The notes beneath the pieces were generated by a model. That model was not told the DNA's origin. It saw only the letters and a program-made list of their open reading frames with translations, and searched no databases. Both the position numbers and the translations under genes were made by a program. 64,000 nt of DNA from Phlyctochytrium arcticum (lineage: Eukaryota > Chytridiomycota > Chytridiomycetes > Chytridiales > Chytridiaceae), in NCBI GenBank assembly GCA_025602905.1, contig JAHLKI010000001.1, positions 682,001 through 746,000 of the forward strand. Direction: 5' to 3'. Below, in pieces: positions 11,669 through 23,153 of the stretch. How positions within the stretch are numbered: the first letter of the stretch is position 1; each line of letters starts with the position of its first letter.

Positions 11669-14176
11669 ATGGCTTCCACTCCCGCTGCAGCGATTCATAT
11701 CCCGCGAAAGCGAGGGCGTCCACCAAAAAACCCACCCGCAAGTGGCACCCCGAACGCTGGAGCCAGTGCAACCGCTGGCTTGCGAGTAACACCTCCAGAT
11801 CTCAAAATTTCCACAAAACCAAATACAGTGATGAAAGAAATACTGAAGTCAATACGGTCTGTGACGGATCGGACGTAAGTTTCTCACCCTACTGTATTTC
11901 GTAAAACCGTCCAACTAAGTCCGCACGCGTGTAGAGGTCGCAACTTATCTGAGCTCTTTGAGGAACTTGTATCTGCGGAAGACTACCCCGACTACTATGA
12001 AGTCATCAAAATTCCAATCGCCCTGAGCACCATCGAAAACAAAATTGAGAAGAATCAATATCAAGCTTTGGATCAATTTGCCGTGGATTTCAACATATTG
12101 TTCGACAACGCCATGAATTACAATCGCAAAGGGTCGATGATATACAAAGATGCCCACTCGCTAAAGGTAGCTTGAATCACTCATGATAGCCTAGACGGCT
12201 TCTTGCACGAATGCAGACTCTTTTACCACACATCTTTAGGAATTCTTTGATTCATTTCTAAAGACATACAAGCAATTGACCGGGAAAGATGTATCAGTTG
12301 TAAATACCCAGAGCAATCTTGACCCCAGCAAAATGGTAAGGTTTCGGAACAAAAGTAGTAAACGTTCTAAATTTGGATCCATAGACCCTTTCGCAAATCA
12401 TTGGACAAGTCCTCAAACAACTCCTTAGCTTTCGAGATCGCAGGTTGGACCTATTTCTTTTCCCATTGAGTATCTCTAACGAGTAATATGAAGTGGGCGT
12501 CTCATCTGCGAAATGTTTCGCAAGCTGCCTGATCGAGGTGAATACCCAGATTATTATCAGGAGGTAGGATGCGCATCATTCGCTGACCACAAGAGCATCC
12601 ACTCATTTCTGATCTCCCAGATAAAACGCCCGATTGCTTTGGATAAGATAGAGTCCAAACTCAAGCAGAATCAGTATTCTTCACTGCGCGAATTTGAAGA
12701 AGATATCGATTTGCTGACATCGAACGCGAAGTTGTACAATGCAACTGACTCCGCAATCTATGCTGATGCTGTCAATGTCAAAGTATGCCTGGCGAATTCC
12801 AAAAGTCCGCGTTTAGCATGCTTAAAAATCACATAGAACACCACCAAGACGCTCCTCCAACCTTATTCCAAACTTGCCAGCGAAAATCGGATAAAGATAG
12901 ACTCAATTGTTCAGAATGGTGAACAATACCGCATTGGTACGGGCTTGTGATTTTTAGCCAATCATCACCTCCACGTAAATGACTTTAACGACTCTGAACA
13001 GGGCATTTTGTCTACATACATAACCCAAATGATCCACTCAAACCAACCGTTGCCCAGATAGTTACCTTTAAGCAAAAAGAAGGGTTGGTACTCTTCGCTC
13101 TTCAATCTGTTCAAACTGAATCTTAGAAGTGACTGATTTGCTGTAGCTTGCCTCGACCTAGTATTACGGCATGTTGGTACCTGCGACCTGAGCAGACGGT
13201 ACACACAGCCGGTACGAGGTTTATGCAGAACGAAGTCTTCAAGACGAATCACACGGAGGAGTATAAGGCGGATGAAATCATTGGTCGCTGTTGGGTATTG
13301 TTCATACGTGACTATGTCCGAGGTAAACCCGTGGGCGCCAAAATGGAAGATGTTTATGTCTGCGAGTCACGATACACCGAGCAAGCGAAGCAGTATACTA
13401 GAATCAAGTATTGGGCCGCATGTATGCCTGAAGGAGCCAAGAACCAAGAATTGAATCTCGAGCTGTACCCTGCCCCCCTCATACCCCAAAAGATTGATAG
13501 TACCTTTTTCACGGAACAGGTAATCTCCTCTGTATACTCATTCCATGTTTAGCACTTCTGATTGACTGTGTTACGTAGAATTTATCCAACAAGATCCCTA
13601 CCTCATACGGGACATCGACCAGAAATGCTTCTTGGGGTCAGCCTACCGGCCCACCTATCGAATTTCCCCATTCTCGTACTCAGTCTCCCCATATGTCATC
13701 AAGAATGTTTCCGGGCGACGGATATCCTGCGGTTAAACCTGCGATAGACATGACGTTACGAGCCGATCCATTATCACAATCTTCCCGATCATCTTCAAGA
13801 TACAATCAGCAGCAAAAGAGTAGTACATCTCATTATTCTGGTTACAACTCTATCCATTGGGCAACCGGTAAAGTGAGCCGTTTGATTGACCGTTAGTTGA
13901 CTCTAAATCTGGGTGATTAAACTGCCAGTGGACTCATTCGACGTTACCGATGACAACCGCCTAAAATGGTTTGCCGCGCCTCCTATCGACGTTGTCGACA
14001 ATTGGGATGTTGTGAACACATTGGATTATTTGTACCATCGCGCACAGCAAAAGCGCAAGGCGGTTAGTTCTTCAAATGGTTTTATGAAATTAGTTGCTAA
14101 TGGAATTGGCACTTTTCAGAAATCAGCGCCATCGGATGTGCCAAACAAGTCGCCGAGAACAGAAGAAACATCTTAA
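11669..14176 (+). CDS. RSC/polybromo-type chromatin remodelling subunit
   Basis: Nuclear protein expected in an RSC/PBAF-type SWI/SNF remodelling complex, reading acetylated histones. Twelve exons (11669-11874, 11935-12166, 12240-12335, 12385-12443, 12494-12563, 12621-12782, 12837-12936, 13002-13083, 13147-13519, 13579-13867, 13929-14062, 14120-14176) give 619 residues. Seen: an AT-hook-like KRGRPPK near residue 15; bromodomain 1 with YPDYYEVIKIPI and an acetyl-lysine Asn in NAMNYN; bromodomain 2 with YPDYYQE then IKRPI and NAKLYN; and a BAH domain with YRIGHFVYI, CWYLRPEQTVH and NEVFK. The tail includes KWFAAPPIDVV. Two bromodomains followed by BAH are the hallmark of Rsc1/Rsc2 and a shortened polybromo. 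The last intron (57 bases) is stop-free and in frame, so its removal is less sure. Confidence 0.9.
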
Positions 14177-14595
14177 TTCCTTCGTTCGGGGTACAACTGT
14201 ATATAGCTCGAAATTCCAAGTCTCGAACACTTCTCCCAAAAAACCTATATACAATAGATAACACGGAAAACGGCGCTGGCCGGCCGTTCCCACTACAATG
14301 AGCCTGGCACGGTTGCGATATCTGGTCGCAGATCAACCTTTGAAGGTTATGAATTTTTGCAGACCAAGTGGCAGCAGATCGGCCATTACTCTGTTTGTTT
14401 TTGGTTCCGGATTCCGAGGAGTTTGGCTCCGGCAACGGGGCCGGATAACTTTTTTGATGCAAAATATGTAAATTCGTGCCCCGAGCGTTGCTCGTATTAT
14501 AGCTGTAATGTATTATGTAAATGTACATTCGTATCCAACTGCGTGAATGATATCCACAAAAATTAAAAATGAGACAACCAAAAATAAAAATAAAA
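14177..14595. other. Convergent 3' region
   Basis: 419 bases between the ends of two convergent genes. AT-rich near 14530-14600; only untranslated tails and poly(A)-type sequence are expected here. Confidence 0.4.
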
Positions 14596-15555
14596 TCAAC
14601 CATCGTTAAATAGCAAGCGCGCCTCAGGGCAAAACTCGTACTGGTCCTTGACACGAATGCCGTTGTAAGGCTTGTGGATCCCCAAGAAATGATCACTCTG
14701 AGCGCCCTCCAAACTGAATCGTTTGCTGTCTTCAAAGGTAGGCATCACGGCATCCTCAAAACTAGCCAAGCATTTGCTATACCAAACATCCTCTGGATCA
14801 TGTCCATATTCCCAAGTTTGCTTATCCAAGCATCTCAAGAGTCGGGAACGTTTGCGTATGGAAAAGCCACCATTTCCGCCTTTCAGATGTGGAATGTGAG
14901 GCCATGGTGCTCCAATCCAGTCGAATTGCAGAAAATCATCAACTGCCATGTCACTATTGGAACAGATCATCGCATCCAATTGAAAGAAAAAGATGCTTTC
15001 TGCCTGGAACTGTTCCCAGATCCAGCGCCTGGTGAGGAAATGTGATACATCGGGGCCATTTCTGATGACGGTCCCTTCTGGGACTTCTTGAAAGGTCAAT
15101 TTTCCACTTTTGATGTATCGCTGAAGTGCAAGATTCTTGGTGAGTAGATCGGAATTCTCCTTGCTATGAAACACGCGAAATGGCCAGTCGTCGGATATTG
15201 CAGCCATGTAATGGAGCAACATTGGGACCATAACCGGCAAGCGTCTCAGCTCCAAAAGAACCGCAATCTTCTCGTTACTAAACCCGGCGGGAGCGGGCGG
15301 AGGTTTTGGGGTAAGGGTGGTAGCATTCTTGCCGTCGGCAATGGCGTCAGAGGTTTCATTGCCCACAACAACAATTCCCTTTCCACCGGTAGCTGGTTCT
15401 CCAGCAGGTACCTGCCGGGATTTTGATTCCATCCTATCCATGGCAAACGGTATAGCAAGATAGAATAACGAGCATGTGATGAGAATGATGGCAATGGCCA
15501 ATATTTGTCGACGATACCGCGCGACTGTTCGGGATGCCTTGTCCTGTAGAGTCAT
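14596..15555 (-). CDS. DUF5672-like type II membrane protein
   Basis: Single-exon protein of 319 residues. Seen: a short basic N terminus, one membrane segment at about residues 18-37 (ILAIAIILITCSLFYLAIPF), a Ser/Gly/Pro linker, and a globular domain from about residue 95. The domain has FFFQLDAMICSN, DDFLQFDWIGAPWP, GGNGGFSIRKR and HDPEDVWYSK. Known: this motif series is typical of DUF5672, a glycosyltransferase-like fold common in fungi. The topology (short cytosolic tail, lumenal catalytic domain) is that of Golgi glycosyltransferases, so a role in protein or cell-wall glycosylation is inferred. The usual DxD motif is not obvious; LDAMI or HDPED may stand in. Start chosen as the ATG that places basic residues just before the membrane segment. 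Confidence 0.8.
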   Translation of the reverse strand: MTLQDKASRTVARYRRQILAIAIILITCSLFYLAIPFAMDRMESKSRQVPAGEPATGGKGIVVVGNETSDAIADGKNATTLTPKPPPAPAGFSNEKIAVLLELRRLPVMVPMLLHYMAAISDDWPFRVFHSKENSDLLTKNLALQRYIKSGKLTFQEVPEGTVIRNGPDVSHFLTRRWIWEQFQAESIFFFQLDAMICSNSDMAVDDFLQFDWIGAPWPHIPHLKGGNGGFSIRKRSRLLRCLDKQTWEYGHDPEDVWYSKCLASFEDAVMPTFEDSKRFSLEGAQSDHFLGIHKPYNGIRVKDQYEFCPEARLLFNDG

Positions 15556-16063
15556 TTAGCGCTTGTAGCTCTTCACGTTCAACGAACCAAAGACCTACCG
15601 AAGCTCCTCCCAAAAGGTTATCCGTTGCGGAAGACATTGCGCCCGCTGGTCCGATCAAGACAGTCCGCACAAAGTGGATAGAGATTAGAGATGGCGAGCG
15701 ACCGCCGAGGTCGAGTCTATCTATAAACGCAAAGAGGCCGTGTCGTTGCGACGCTTCGTTGAGGTTGTTGCACTTTTGAAAGCGCAGTGCCTTCAACCTC
15801 GCGCAAGGCCGTTTGGCGGCGCAGCACGCGAAACGCGTTTGTGGCGTTGCAGAGCAAGGAAGGCCGCAGCGGTCCGAATGTTTCGGACGAAACTCCGCTG
15901 CTCGCACGCGGAATTCTGCGAGCAGCACTAACGTATAGCAAACGATCAAAATTGTTATTCGGTCCATATGTACAATATGTAAAACGTGGAGAAAAAGAAG
16001 AAATATCTTTGTCAGAAATGAGGCCTCGACCGTTGGCGGCAGTTGGAGAATGAGAGTGAAGGT
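15556..16063. other. Region between DUF5672-like and RING genes
   Basis: 508 bases upstream of the DUF5672-like gene and downstream of the RING gene, rich in CpG-containing words around 15690-15910. No coding or RNA gene recognised. Confidence 0.4.
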
Positions 16064-17578
16064 CTATAGTTCAGGAGTACTTCCCGCTAGTGATGGTCGA
16101 GGTGATGTGGGTGATGTGGGAGATTGAATCGCTCCCCCCGTAGCGTCTGATACCCGCTGAAGGAGGCTTGGTGCAACAAAGACAGGTTGAAGCCGAGAGA
16201 CCCGCACATTTGCTGCGGTTTCCCATGGTGGTGCTCTGCGCCCTGCATGTTGATGGGATATTGGGAGATATGACACGTTTGCCGGTATCGCATCTGGCTG
16301 TGGGGTCTGTTCCAAGTCCGAAGTGGAAAAGCCAAAGCCCACACTGCCTTTCAGTCTGTCTAATCGAATGCTCATCGGAGTTGCGTCTTGTTTACACAAC
16401 GGACAAGCTGATGACTGCTGCAAAAGCCATGGATCTGATATCTGTATAGTTAGATCTGAAACTCTCAACGTCAAGGTGGATTTACATACCAACACATGCG
16501 GCGTGGAACTGATGCCGGCAGGGTAACTCTCGCAATTCGTCTCTGTCCTGATACTCTTCCAGACAAATGGCACACGAATTGGCAGACACTCCTCCATCTA
16601 CAGTACGCGTGGACGCAAACGAGCGGATTGAAGACTGTCGACTGACGGATGGCATGTCGAGCCGCTCAGCCACATTCTTAGGAGACTCCATCTCTATACT
16701 CTCATCTTTCGCCGCAGTTCCGGGAGCGACAGATACCCGTCGCGACCAAGAAGCTTTCGACAATTTCGCTTTTTCGGAATTGAACTCCACCTTTGGAAAC
16801 ATGTTCAAAACTCCACTATCCAAAGTATGACAACTTGATGATGGGTCCATGGCACGTTCGGACGCAGCGCGCATCACTTGGGCCCGTCTTCGTTTAAAAA
16901 GCCAACAGTGCATGAGGACGGAAAATGTGAATGCCAGTGCCAAAAGCACTACCACTACAATGAGGACAAACTGCCAAAGATTTGGAGTGAGATCCCTAGG
17001 GAACAGAGCCGCTCTGGCTAACGTGTTAGGGGGACGCTGCCGCAGGACCCTTTGCTGAATGATGACATTGAGACGGCTGGTAATGCCGTATACAGGATAT
17101 TTTGCCGTCTGTGGAACAGCAGGAATTTGCCCATCCTCGGGCAAAGTATAGATCATTCCTCCGACAGCGTTGCCCAAATTGCTTACAACATCCTCCATTG
17201 TACAATTGCCAGGGATTACCAAGGGTATGACACTGGCTCCGCGACTGGTGAAATCTGCCAGCGCAACTTCCACCGCCTTCTTGTCACAGGCAGATTCGAC
17301 ATCAACAAGGTAACCCTGCCGAATGGCGTTTTAGGTTCTGATCAACGTTAATGGCTATCTTGCCCGAACTTCAAGCATACCTGAACTCCACTTCGTCCTG
17401 GATATGGAGCATCTAAAGGCGTCGCGCGCTCATCAAACGGTTTCTCAATGTAGGATTCGGTGCTCGCATCCACCAGCCCAAAGCGAATGAAGGGATCTGA
17501 GGCGCCCCGCACCCCATAAATGGTTCCTACAATCCCGTAAAGAATGGCCCATAGGAGCAGCCCATGATATTTCGGCAT
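16064..17578 (-). CDS. PA-TM-RING E3 ubiquitin ligase
   Basis: Membrane-bound RING ubiquitin ligase of the RNF13/GRAIL architecture. Three exons (17578-17381, 17315-16490, 16434-16064) give 464 residues. Seen: an N-terminal signal peptide (LLLWAILYGIVGTIYGVRGA); a protease-associated-type lumenal domain with VALADFTSRGASVIPLVIPG; a membrane helix around LWQFVLIVVVVLLALAFTF; a basic and Ser-rich cytosolic linker; then a C3H2C3 RING (CAICLEEYQDRDELRELPC, RHQFHAAC, CPLC) split by an intron after the second His. A 70-residue disordered tail rich in Ser, Thr and Pro ends the protein. Known: such ligases ubiquitinate cargo on endosome, vacuole or secretory membranes. The substrate cannot be told from sequence. 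Its start is 258 bases from the ASNSD1 start on the other strand. Confidence 0.9.
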
Positions 17579-17836
17579 CAGTCAAGCGTGCGAAAAAGTG
17601 CCTCCAGCAATACTGTAGATTATGGGGGCGAATGCCTACAAGTTGAAGGTGTGAAATGTTGCGCAAGGTTGTTTTGAAGGCGACCGCATGGTATAGAAAA
17701 TAGGTAAGAGTTATCGTGGTAGGTCCCGCCAGGATGGATACAAAATGAGCCAATAGAAATCCTGCCGCAACGCAACCAGGCTGGGTCGGCCAGGCCAGAT
17801 GCGCCGCAAGTGTCACTTGCTTTTGTTTATACTCAA

Positions 17837-19998
17837 ATGTGCGGCATCCTACTCCGACTCTTTCCAGCACATACAGAGCTCGACAGAGACTTGAAGCAGG
17901 TAGTGTGGTATTATTTCAGCTCACGTCTGGGTGTTGTCGCTGGTGCGTGTACTAACTGAACTTGGTAGCGCTGGGAAAACTTGCAGCAGCTCAACTCTCA
18001 AAGAGGTGCGCAACTGAAAACTAGAAGAGGCTAGCGTTTTGTATCTGAAATTTTGGCAAAGGGCCAGATGCTCATGGGTCACATACCTGGCGCCCAACTC
18101 AGGAAATTTCGGCGATCCTTGAAGGCTGGACGCTTCACTTACGAGGGACACATGCTGTCTCACAGCCGCTAATTGATGCGTGGGGGAACATCCTATGCTT
18201 TAATGGAGAGATCTTTGCAGGATTGGATGTTTGTCTTCTGCTTCATCTCAACCCGAGGTCAGATCTAATTTCGTTGTTAGATAGGCCTCAAACAGAATGA
18301 TACGGAGGTGCTTTCGCAAAATCTCAGCAAAGCATTGGCATTAAAGGGCGGAAGGTCTCCTTCCTCCGTCATACAAGAGGAACTACGGAAAGTTGAAGGT
18401 CCTTGGTCGCTCGTCTATTGGGAGGCAAGCTATGTCCTGTTAGTGATCAGCTCTACTTGCCGGCTGACGGTATGAGCTATAGGGAGAGACAAATCATCTA
18501 TACGTTGGTAGAGATCGTCTCGGAAGACGTTCGCTAGTATGGACCCGGTGGCCAGACGGATCACTCATCTTTGCTTCTGTGCGGGGAAATGATGCGGAAC
18601 TGTGTCCGCCTGTTTCGTCTGCAAGTACGTGGCAAGAATTACCAGCCGATGGGCTGTATGTTTTCAACCTTCAAACACAAGATCTACTCGTAAGCTACAT
18701 GTCGTACATTTGCGGAAATGTCAGCTAAGTTGCTTCTATAGACAGATAAGGATGTCTCCGATACATTGAAGCCAGTGATGCCAGAAAACATCAAGTTGCC
18801 CTGGGATTGGACATATGTAAGAATTTGCGTCAAGCTCATGTGCACGCTCGAATGCTTATAACGTCTAGAAACTGAATGAGACTGCGCCTACGGTTCCGAC
18901 CACGGCTCTTATATGTCCGACGTTGTCTGTTGCAGACTTGAGCATCGCAACAGAGTATGTAGATATTCTTGAGAGAGAACTTGCTCAAGCTGTGAGACTA
19001 CGGATTGAAACTATACCCAAAGCGAGGTACAGTCTGCTTGATGGATCTGATGATCACATATGTACCCTGAAAGTTCCCCCACCAGAAATAGCGAAAGTGC
19101 GAGACTTGGTGTTCTCTTCTCGGGGGGCCTTGACTGCATCTGTCTTGCTGCACTGGCAAACCGCTTTCTTCCAGACGGAGAGCCTTGCGACCTCCTGAAC
19201 GTTGCATTCGAAAATCCTAGAACTTCGCAAGGAGCAGCCAATATTGGGAAGCGAAAGAACAACCATGGAGCAGAAATGAGGCAACAAAACACATACGACG
19301 TCCCTGATCGATTAACAGGTCAACGGGGAGTTGCGGAGTTGCGTCGGGTATTTCCCAATCGCGAGTGGCGTATGGTTGAGATAGATGTTCCATACTCTGA
19401 GGTGATTTTGCATCGACCGCGGATTATGCGACTGATGAACCCCTTAGTCACGTCCATGGATCTGAGTATTGCCATGGCATTTTGGTTTGCCTCTCGTGGA
19501 ATTGGCAAGTTAAAATCTGGAGAACAAAGCTCAGACATGGTCGACAGGGTATCCTTTACAAGTGATGCACGTGTTTTACTGAGCGGACTTGGCGCTGATG
19601 AGCAATTTGGAGGTTACAGTCGGCATCGGAAAGCTTTTGAGCAATCAGGGTGGAGTGAACTTATTAAAGAGATTCATCTGGATGTTTCGCGCATTGCATC
19701 ACGAAATTTGGGACGGGATGACCGCATCATATCAGATCATGGGAAGGAAGTCAGATTTCCGTACCTTGCGGAACCATTAGTGGATGCGGTGGGATTGATG
19801 CCTATGGAAGTCAAGGCTGACTTGCGGTATGATCGTGGCATTGGTGACAAGATACTTCTAAGGAAACTCTGTCAAAGGTTGGGATTGAGTCGCGCAAGCG
19901 TGGAACCAAAGCGAGCGGTGCAGTTCGGGGCTCGAACGGCCAAAATGGAAGTGGGTTCAAGATCAACGAGGGGTCATCATATTCTGGTTCCTGAGTGA
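17837..19998 (+). CDS. ASNSD1: ASNSD1-type asparagine synthetase-like protein
   Basis: Class II glutamine amidotransferase fused to an asparagine-synthase domain. Eight exons (17837-17899, 17969-18005, 18062-18228, 18281-18424, 18483-18689, 18742-18816, 18869-19026, 19086-19998) give 587 residues. Seen: MCGI at the start, so Cys2 can act as the N-terminal nucleophile; QRGPD; DAWGNILCFNGEIFAG; then VLFSGGLDC, the pyrophosphate loop, followed by EPCDLLNVAFENP and DVPDRLTG, which match ASNSD1 rather than ordinary asparagine synthetase. LLSGLGADEQFGGYSRH and VRFPYL follow. The loop ends in Cys where Ser is usual. The first intron has a perfect TACTAAC branch site. The fourth intron starts with GC (GAG/GCAAGC), the rare GC-AG type, and the frame supports it. 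The biochemical role of ASNSD1 is not established. Confidence 0.95.
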
Positions 19999-20395
19999 TG
20001 AACGTTGTGCTCCTCAAATAAAATTGCTTAAGACTTATTTCGGCCTACTTTTATTACTACATAGCATCACATGCTAAGCTATTTCCAAGTCAAATGCAAC
20101 TGGTAGTCCCGCCCGCCAGTCGGTTCGCACCGTTGTACAAGGACCTAGAAGTCTACGGAGATCCTATCCCAATGGACCCTCGTGCCAGATCGTTTACGAC
20201 TGATGTACTGTAAATTGTCATAGTTATGTTCAAGTTGGTCTTTCAGACCGAAAATGAAATGCCAACACGTAGCAAATGTTTCCCACGGAAGATGGGCGGT
20301 TCCAACCAGCTGATATAATCGGTTGGAAGTCAGTGAAAGTCCAGTGAAAGTCCCCAGGGCAAAATCCTGGTTGACAGAGTTGACATACGTCGAAA
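19999..20395. other. ASNSD1-PPR spacer
   Basis: 397 bases. Contains the direct repeat AGTGAAAGTCC (20333-20343 and 20343-20353). No gene recognised. Confidence 0.4.
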
Positions 20396-21901
20396 ATGGC
20401 AGCCACGTCCATACAAAACAGCAGCCGGGGACTTCTGCCGTTCCATTTTCCACGCAATTTCCTACTTAAGTGTGTCTGCCAGAAGGCACAGCTTACCTCT
20501 GTAAGCGGATCTCTTCCCAGACCTGCTGCGGACCGGTCATTCCCACCTCGACAGCGATATCGGCGAATCAAAGTCAAAGAGGAACGCCTCAAGAATCTTT
20601 CAGGATGGGAAAAGATTGATCTTCTTCGATCTGTCATCAAAAATCACCAAGCGGAAGAAGCTGTCTTGGTCTTTCAAAGGTTGAAGGACGTGCAGTTGAT
20701 AAGTCGCCTAAAATATCAGGATTATCACGAGCTGCTTCATACGTTCTTGTCTGCACCAGATCAGTATGAAAAGGTTATAGAAGAAACTCTTTTCTTCCTG
20801 CAACAGTACGGCTACGTTCTCTCCCCGAATCTATCTGCCGCACTTATTGTTGGATGCGCAAAATCCTCAAACTTGGCCCTGGCTACGCAGCTGTTACAGG
20901 AAAGAAAGGACAGGGACTTGCCGATGACCTTGGAGATTTGCAAATCGATGCTGAACCTATTCTTGGAACACGAAGGCGTCATTCAACATAGACAAGGGAT
21001 AGAGTTCTGGAATGAAGTTTTAAAATCTTCAGTGCACCCAGATCAAAGTTCTTATATTGCTGCGATGCAACTGTACGGTAAATTGGGACAAGTCGAAGAG
21101 ATACTTGCAACAAGTCAGACTGCTTTACATCGGATCAGGGAAGACGACGCATCTCCAACCGTGCGTGATGTACAGGAAGCACGAGTTCGCAATGGGCTTC
21201 TTTCGGGGTTACTGTCGAGCGGAGAGAGGAGTAAGGCTTTGGACGTGATAAAAGCAGCGACCCAGGAACTTCCACAGGGTGAAATAAATAAATCCTTGCT
21301 TCGTGAATTGTCTGCCACCTTTGCGCTGGGGTTCAAAGTTTGCAGTGCACTCAAAGATCTCGAGAGCGCAGAACAGCTTTGGTCAGCACTGAAGCAGAGC
21401 TCCATACCTCCCACTGTCATTCACTATGGACGGATGATTGCTATGTATGGTTACGCCAATAACGTGGATATGGCTAGGACGCTATTCAAGGACGCGCAAG
21501 ACTCGCTGAACTTAAAGCCCATGAGCAAGTCACTAATGAAGCTACGGGTAGCCTTGCTATCAGCTTTTATATCTTCAAAACAGGACGATGCGGCTGAACT
21601 GGTGTATAGCAAGATACAAGAAACATGTTCTATTTTGGGAAAACCAATGTTGAAATCCGTCATTGAGCAAATGGCTTTTCGGATGGTTGATGCTGGAAGA
21701 TCGAGCGAAGCATTGAAACTCATACAAGACGCTAACGCAGGTGCTGATACAGAGGCTTCGGAGGGAAAGCCAGACGTTTTAAGTGCCACGCTGGAGAGTT
21801 GGAGGGAGGAGCTTAAAAGGAAGGTTCAGTTTCGCAGTAGCAGGATGGAGAGTTCGGGAATTTCTCGAGAAGATATTGCAGGGGATCATTTCCATCGATG
21901 A
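20396..21901 (+). CDS. PPR-like mitochondrial protein (putative)
   Basis: Single-exon protein of 501 residues built of helical repeats. Seen: an N terminus rich in Ser and Arg with few acidic residues (FHFPRNFLLK, RQRYRRIKVK), as expected of a mitochondrial presequence; then helix pairs of about 35 residues, for example EEAVLVFQRLKD, NLALATQLLQERKDRDLP, DQSSYIAAMQLYGKLGQVEE, DLESAEQLWSALKQSSIPP and IHYGRMIAMYGYANNVDMA. These resemble pentatricopeptide repeats. Known: PPR proteins bind organelle RNA and act in its maturation or translation. The target and exact family are unknown. A tetratricopeptide assignment is the main alternative. Confidence 0.75.
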   Translation: MAATSIQNSSRGLLPFHFPRNFLLKCVCQKAQLTSVSGSLPRPAADRSFPPRQRYRRIKVKEERLKNLSGWEKIDLLRSVIKNHQAEEAVLVFQRLKDVQLISRLKYQDYHELLHTFLSAPDQYEKVIEETLFFLQQYGYVLSPNLSAALIVGCAKSSNLALATQLLQERKDRDLPMTLEICKSMLNLFLEHEGVIQHRQGIEFWNEVLKSSVHPDQSSYIAAMQLYGKLGQVEEILATSQTALHRIREDDASPTVRDVQEARVRNGLLSGLLSSGERSKALDVIKAATQELPQGEINKSLLRELSATFALGFKVCSALKDLESAEQLWSALKQSSIPPTVIHYGRMIAMYGYANNVDMARTLFKDAQDSLNLKPMSKSLMKLRVALLSAFISSKQDDAAELVYSKIQETCSILGKPMLKSVIEQMAFRMVDAGRSSEALKLIQDANAGADTEASEGKPDVLSATLESWREELKRKVQFRSSRMESSGISREDIAGDHFHR

Positions 21902-21975
21902 CGAATACTCGTCAAAGGGTTCGGCTTGCCGTCCAAAGGTATTCCTTTCCATTGGACGGATTCCGCGCGCCGAGA

Positions 21976-22734
21976 TTATTTATCTATGGTTGTTGCGAGG
22001 CACTACAGGGAAAAGTTTAGTTTCAAGAATAGCATAGGATATGTAGTTGTTACCGTACCTGATTCACTACTTCCAAAAGATGGCTGTTTTCCATAGCCGC
22101 AGCCACACGTTCCTTATCATTCAATTGCTTATTTACTGCATAACCATAATATGAGCGGCTGCCATCCAATGATAGGTAATGATGCGTACCTGCAAACTCT
22201 GATTGATGGGATCCTTCAGTCACCCGAATGTCAAGCTGCTCATTATTGGATGAGATGTGTTCTGCCACGTTCCAGATGGTTTTTGAACTCACCTTGAATC
22301 GATTGGAGACGGAGCGAAGCAACTTGACTCGAATGCAAAGCCCAATCAAAGTAGCCATGGAGCAGTGAGGGATGGTTGGCGTAAATCTTATTGTAATCGA
22401 GTTGTTATCATCGTTTACGGAAATTAGCTCCTCCTGAACGACGTTGAGCTGCTCCAAGGTAAGCTGTGAGGAGTGACGAGTTAGATTTAGCAGGAAAAGA
22501 ACGGCGAGTTTAGTCTTACTGGATGCTCCGGATCATTTATATGTCGAAGTAAGTCTAAACCATAATCGTCAATAACGACTCTTCCGGAGTTTGGCAAAGC
22601 TATCACTGACCAAAGACCTCCTCAGCGTCCATAGGGTCAACTACATGTTCAATGTCTTCTCCAGGCTGACGAAAGCGTTCGTTCTTCCGGGTAACTTCAT
22701 ACACAGTGGGATTTGCGTTGATCTTGTCTGCCAT
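21976..22734 (-). CDS. CIA2: Cytosolic iron-sulfur assembly protein CIA2 (MIP18 family)
   Basis: Component of the CIA targeting complex that passes iron-sulfur clusters to cytosolic and nuclear proteins. Six exons (22734-22611, 22554-22520, 22463-22293, 22235-22190, 22135-22059, 22002-21976) give 159 residues, the usual length. Seen: [38 protein letters not shown] with the conserved reactive Cys, [37 protein letters not shown] and [10 protein letters not shown]. These match human CIAO2B/FAM96B almost block for block. Introns 22236-22292 (57 bases) and 22136-22189 (54 bases) are stop-free and divisible by three, so the unspliced frame stays open; removal is supported by family alignment. The last exon is only nine codons including the stop. 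Confidence 0.95.
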
Positions 22735-23153
22735 TTTGCCGCTATATACCTTGAAAAATACTAGGGAAATTGCGTGCCAGTGAGCAGCTCAAAGCTGCGA
22801 CGTGGCTTGCCGGCGGGCTCTCGAGTCTCAGCTCGATCATTTTTTCTAGGCAGATGACTTTGCCCAGGACTTTGAACTTTGCTTATGCGGCGGAATTAAT
22901 TGTTTTATGGTCCGCGTATGCAGTATAAGCCATTTTCTAGACCTCTCCAGGAGCCCTATTAAAAAAAATCAGCAACCCGATTGAATTTATTCAACATCAA
23001 ATGAGTTCAACATCATATGAGATGAGGATTTCAGTAATTTCAAGTATCGAGCTGCTTTGGAAAATGTATGTCATTTTATCATAACCTCAGGTCATCTCCG
23101 CTGAGCCTGGGAAAGAATATGGTAGTGCGACAAACTTTGCTTGAAAAATTGCC
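22735..23153. other. Shared upstream region of CIA2 and coiled-coil gene
   Basis: 419 bases between divergent starts, AT-rich from about 22910. The doubled words ATTCAACATCA and GTTCAACATCA (22986-23012) are the only visible repeat. Confidence 0.4.

Noticed and set aside
15434..15967. 177-codon minus-strand frame with a signal-like start
   Set aside because: It overlaps the start of the DUF5672-like gene in another frame and its body has no recognisable fold; likely chance.
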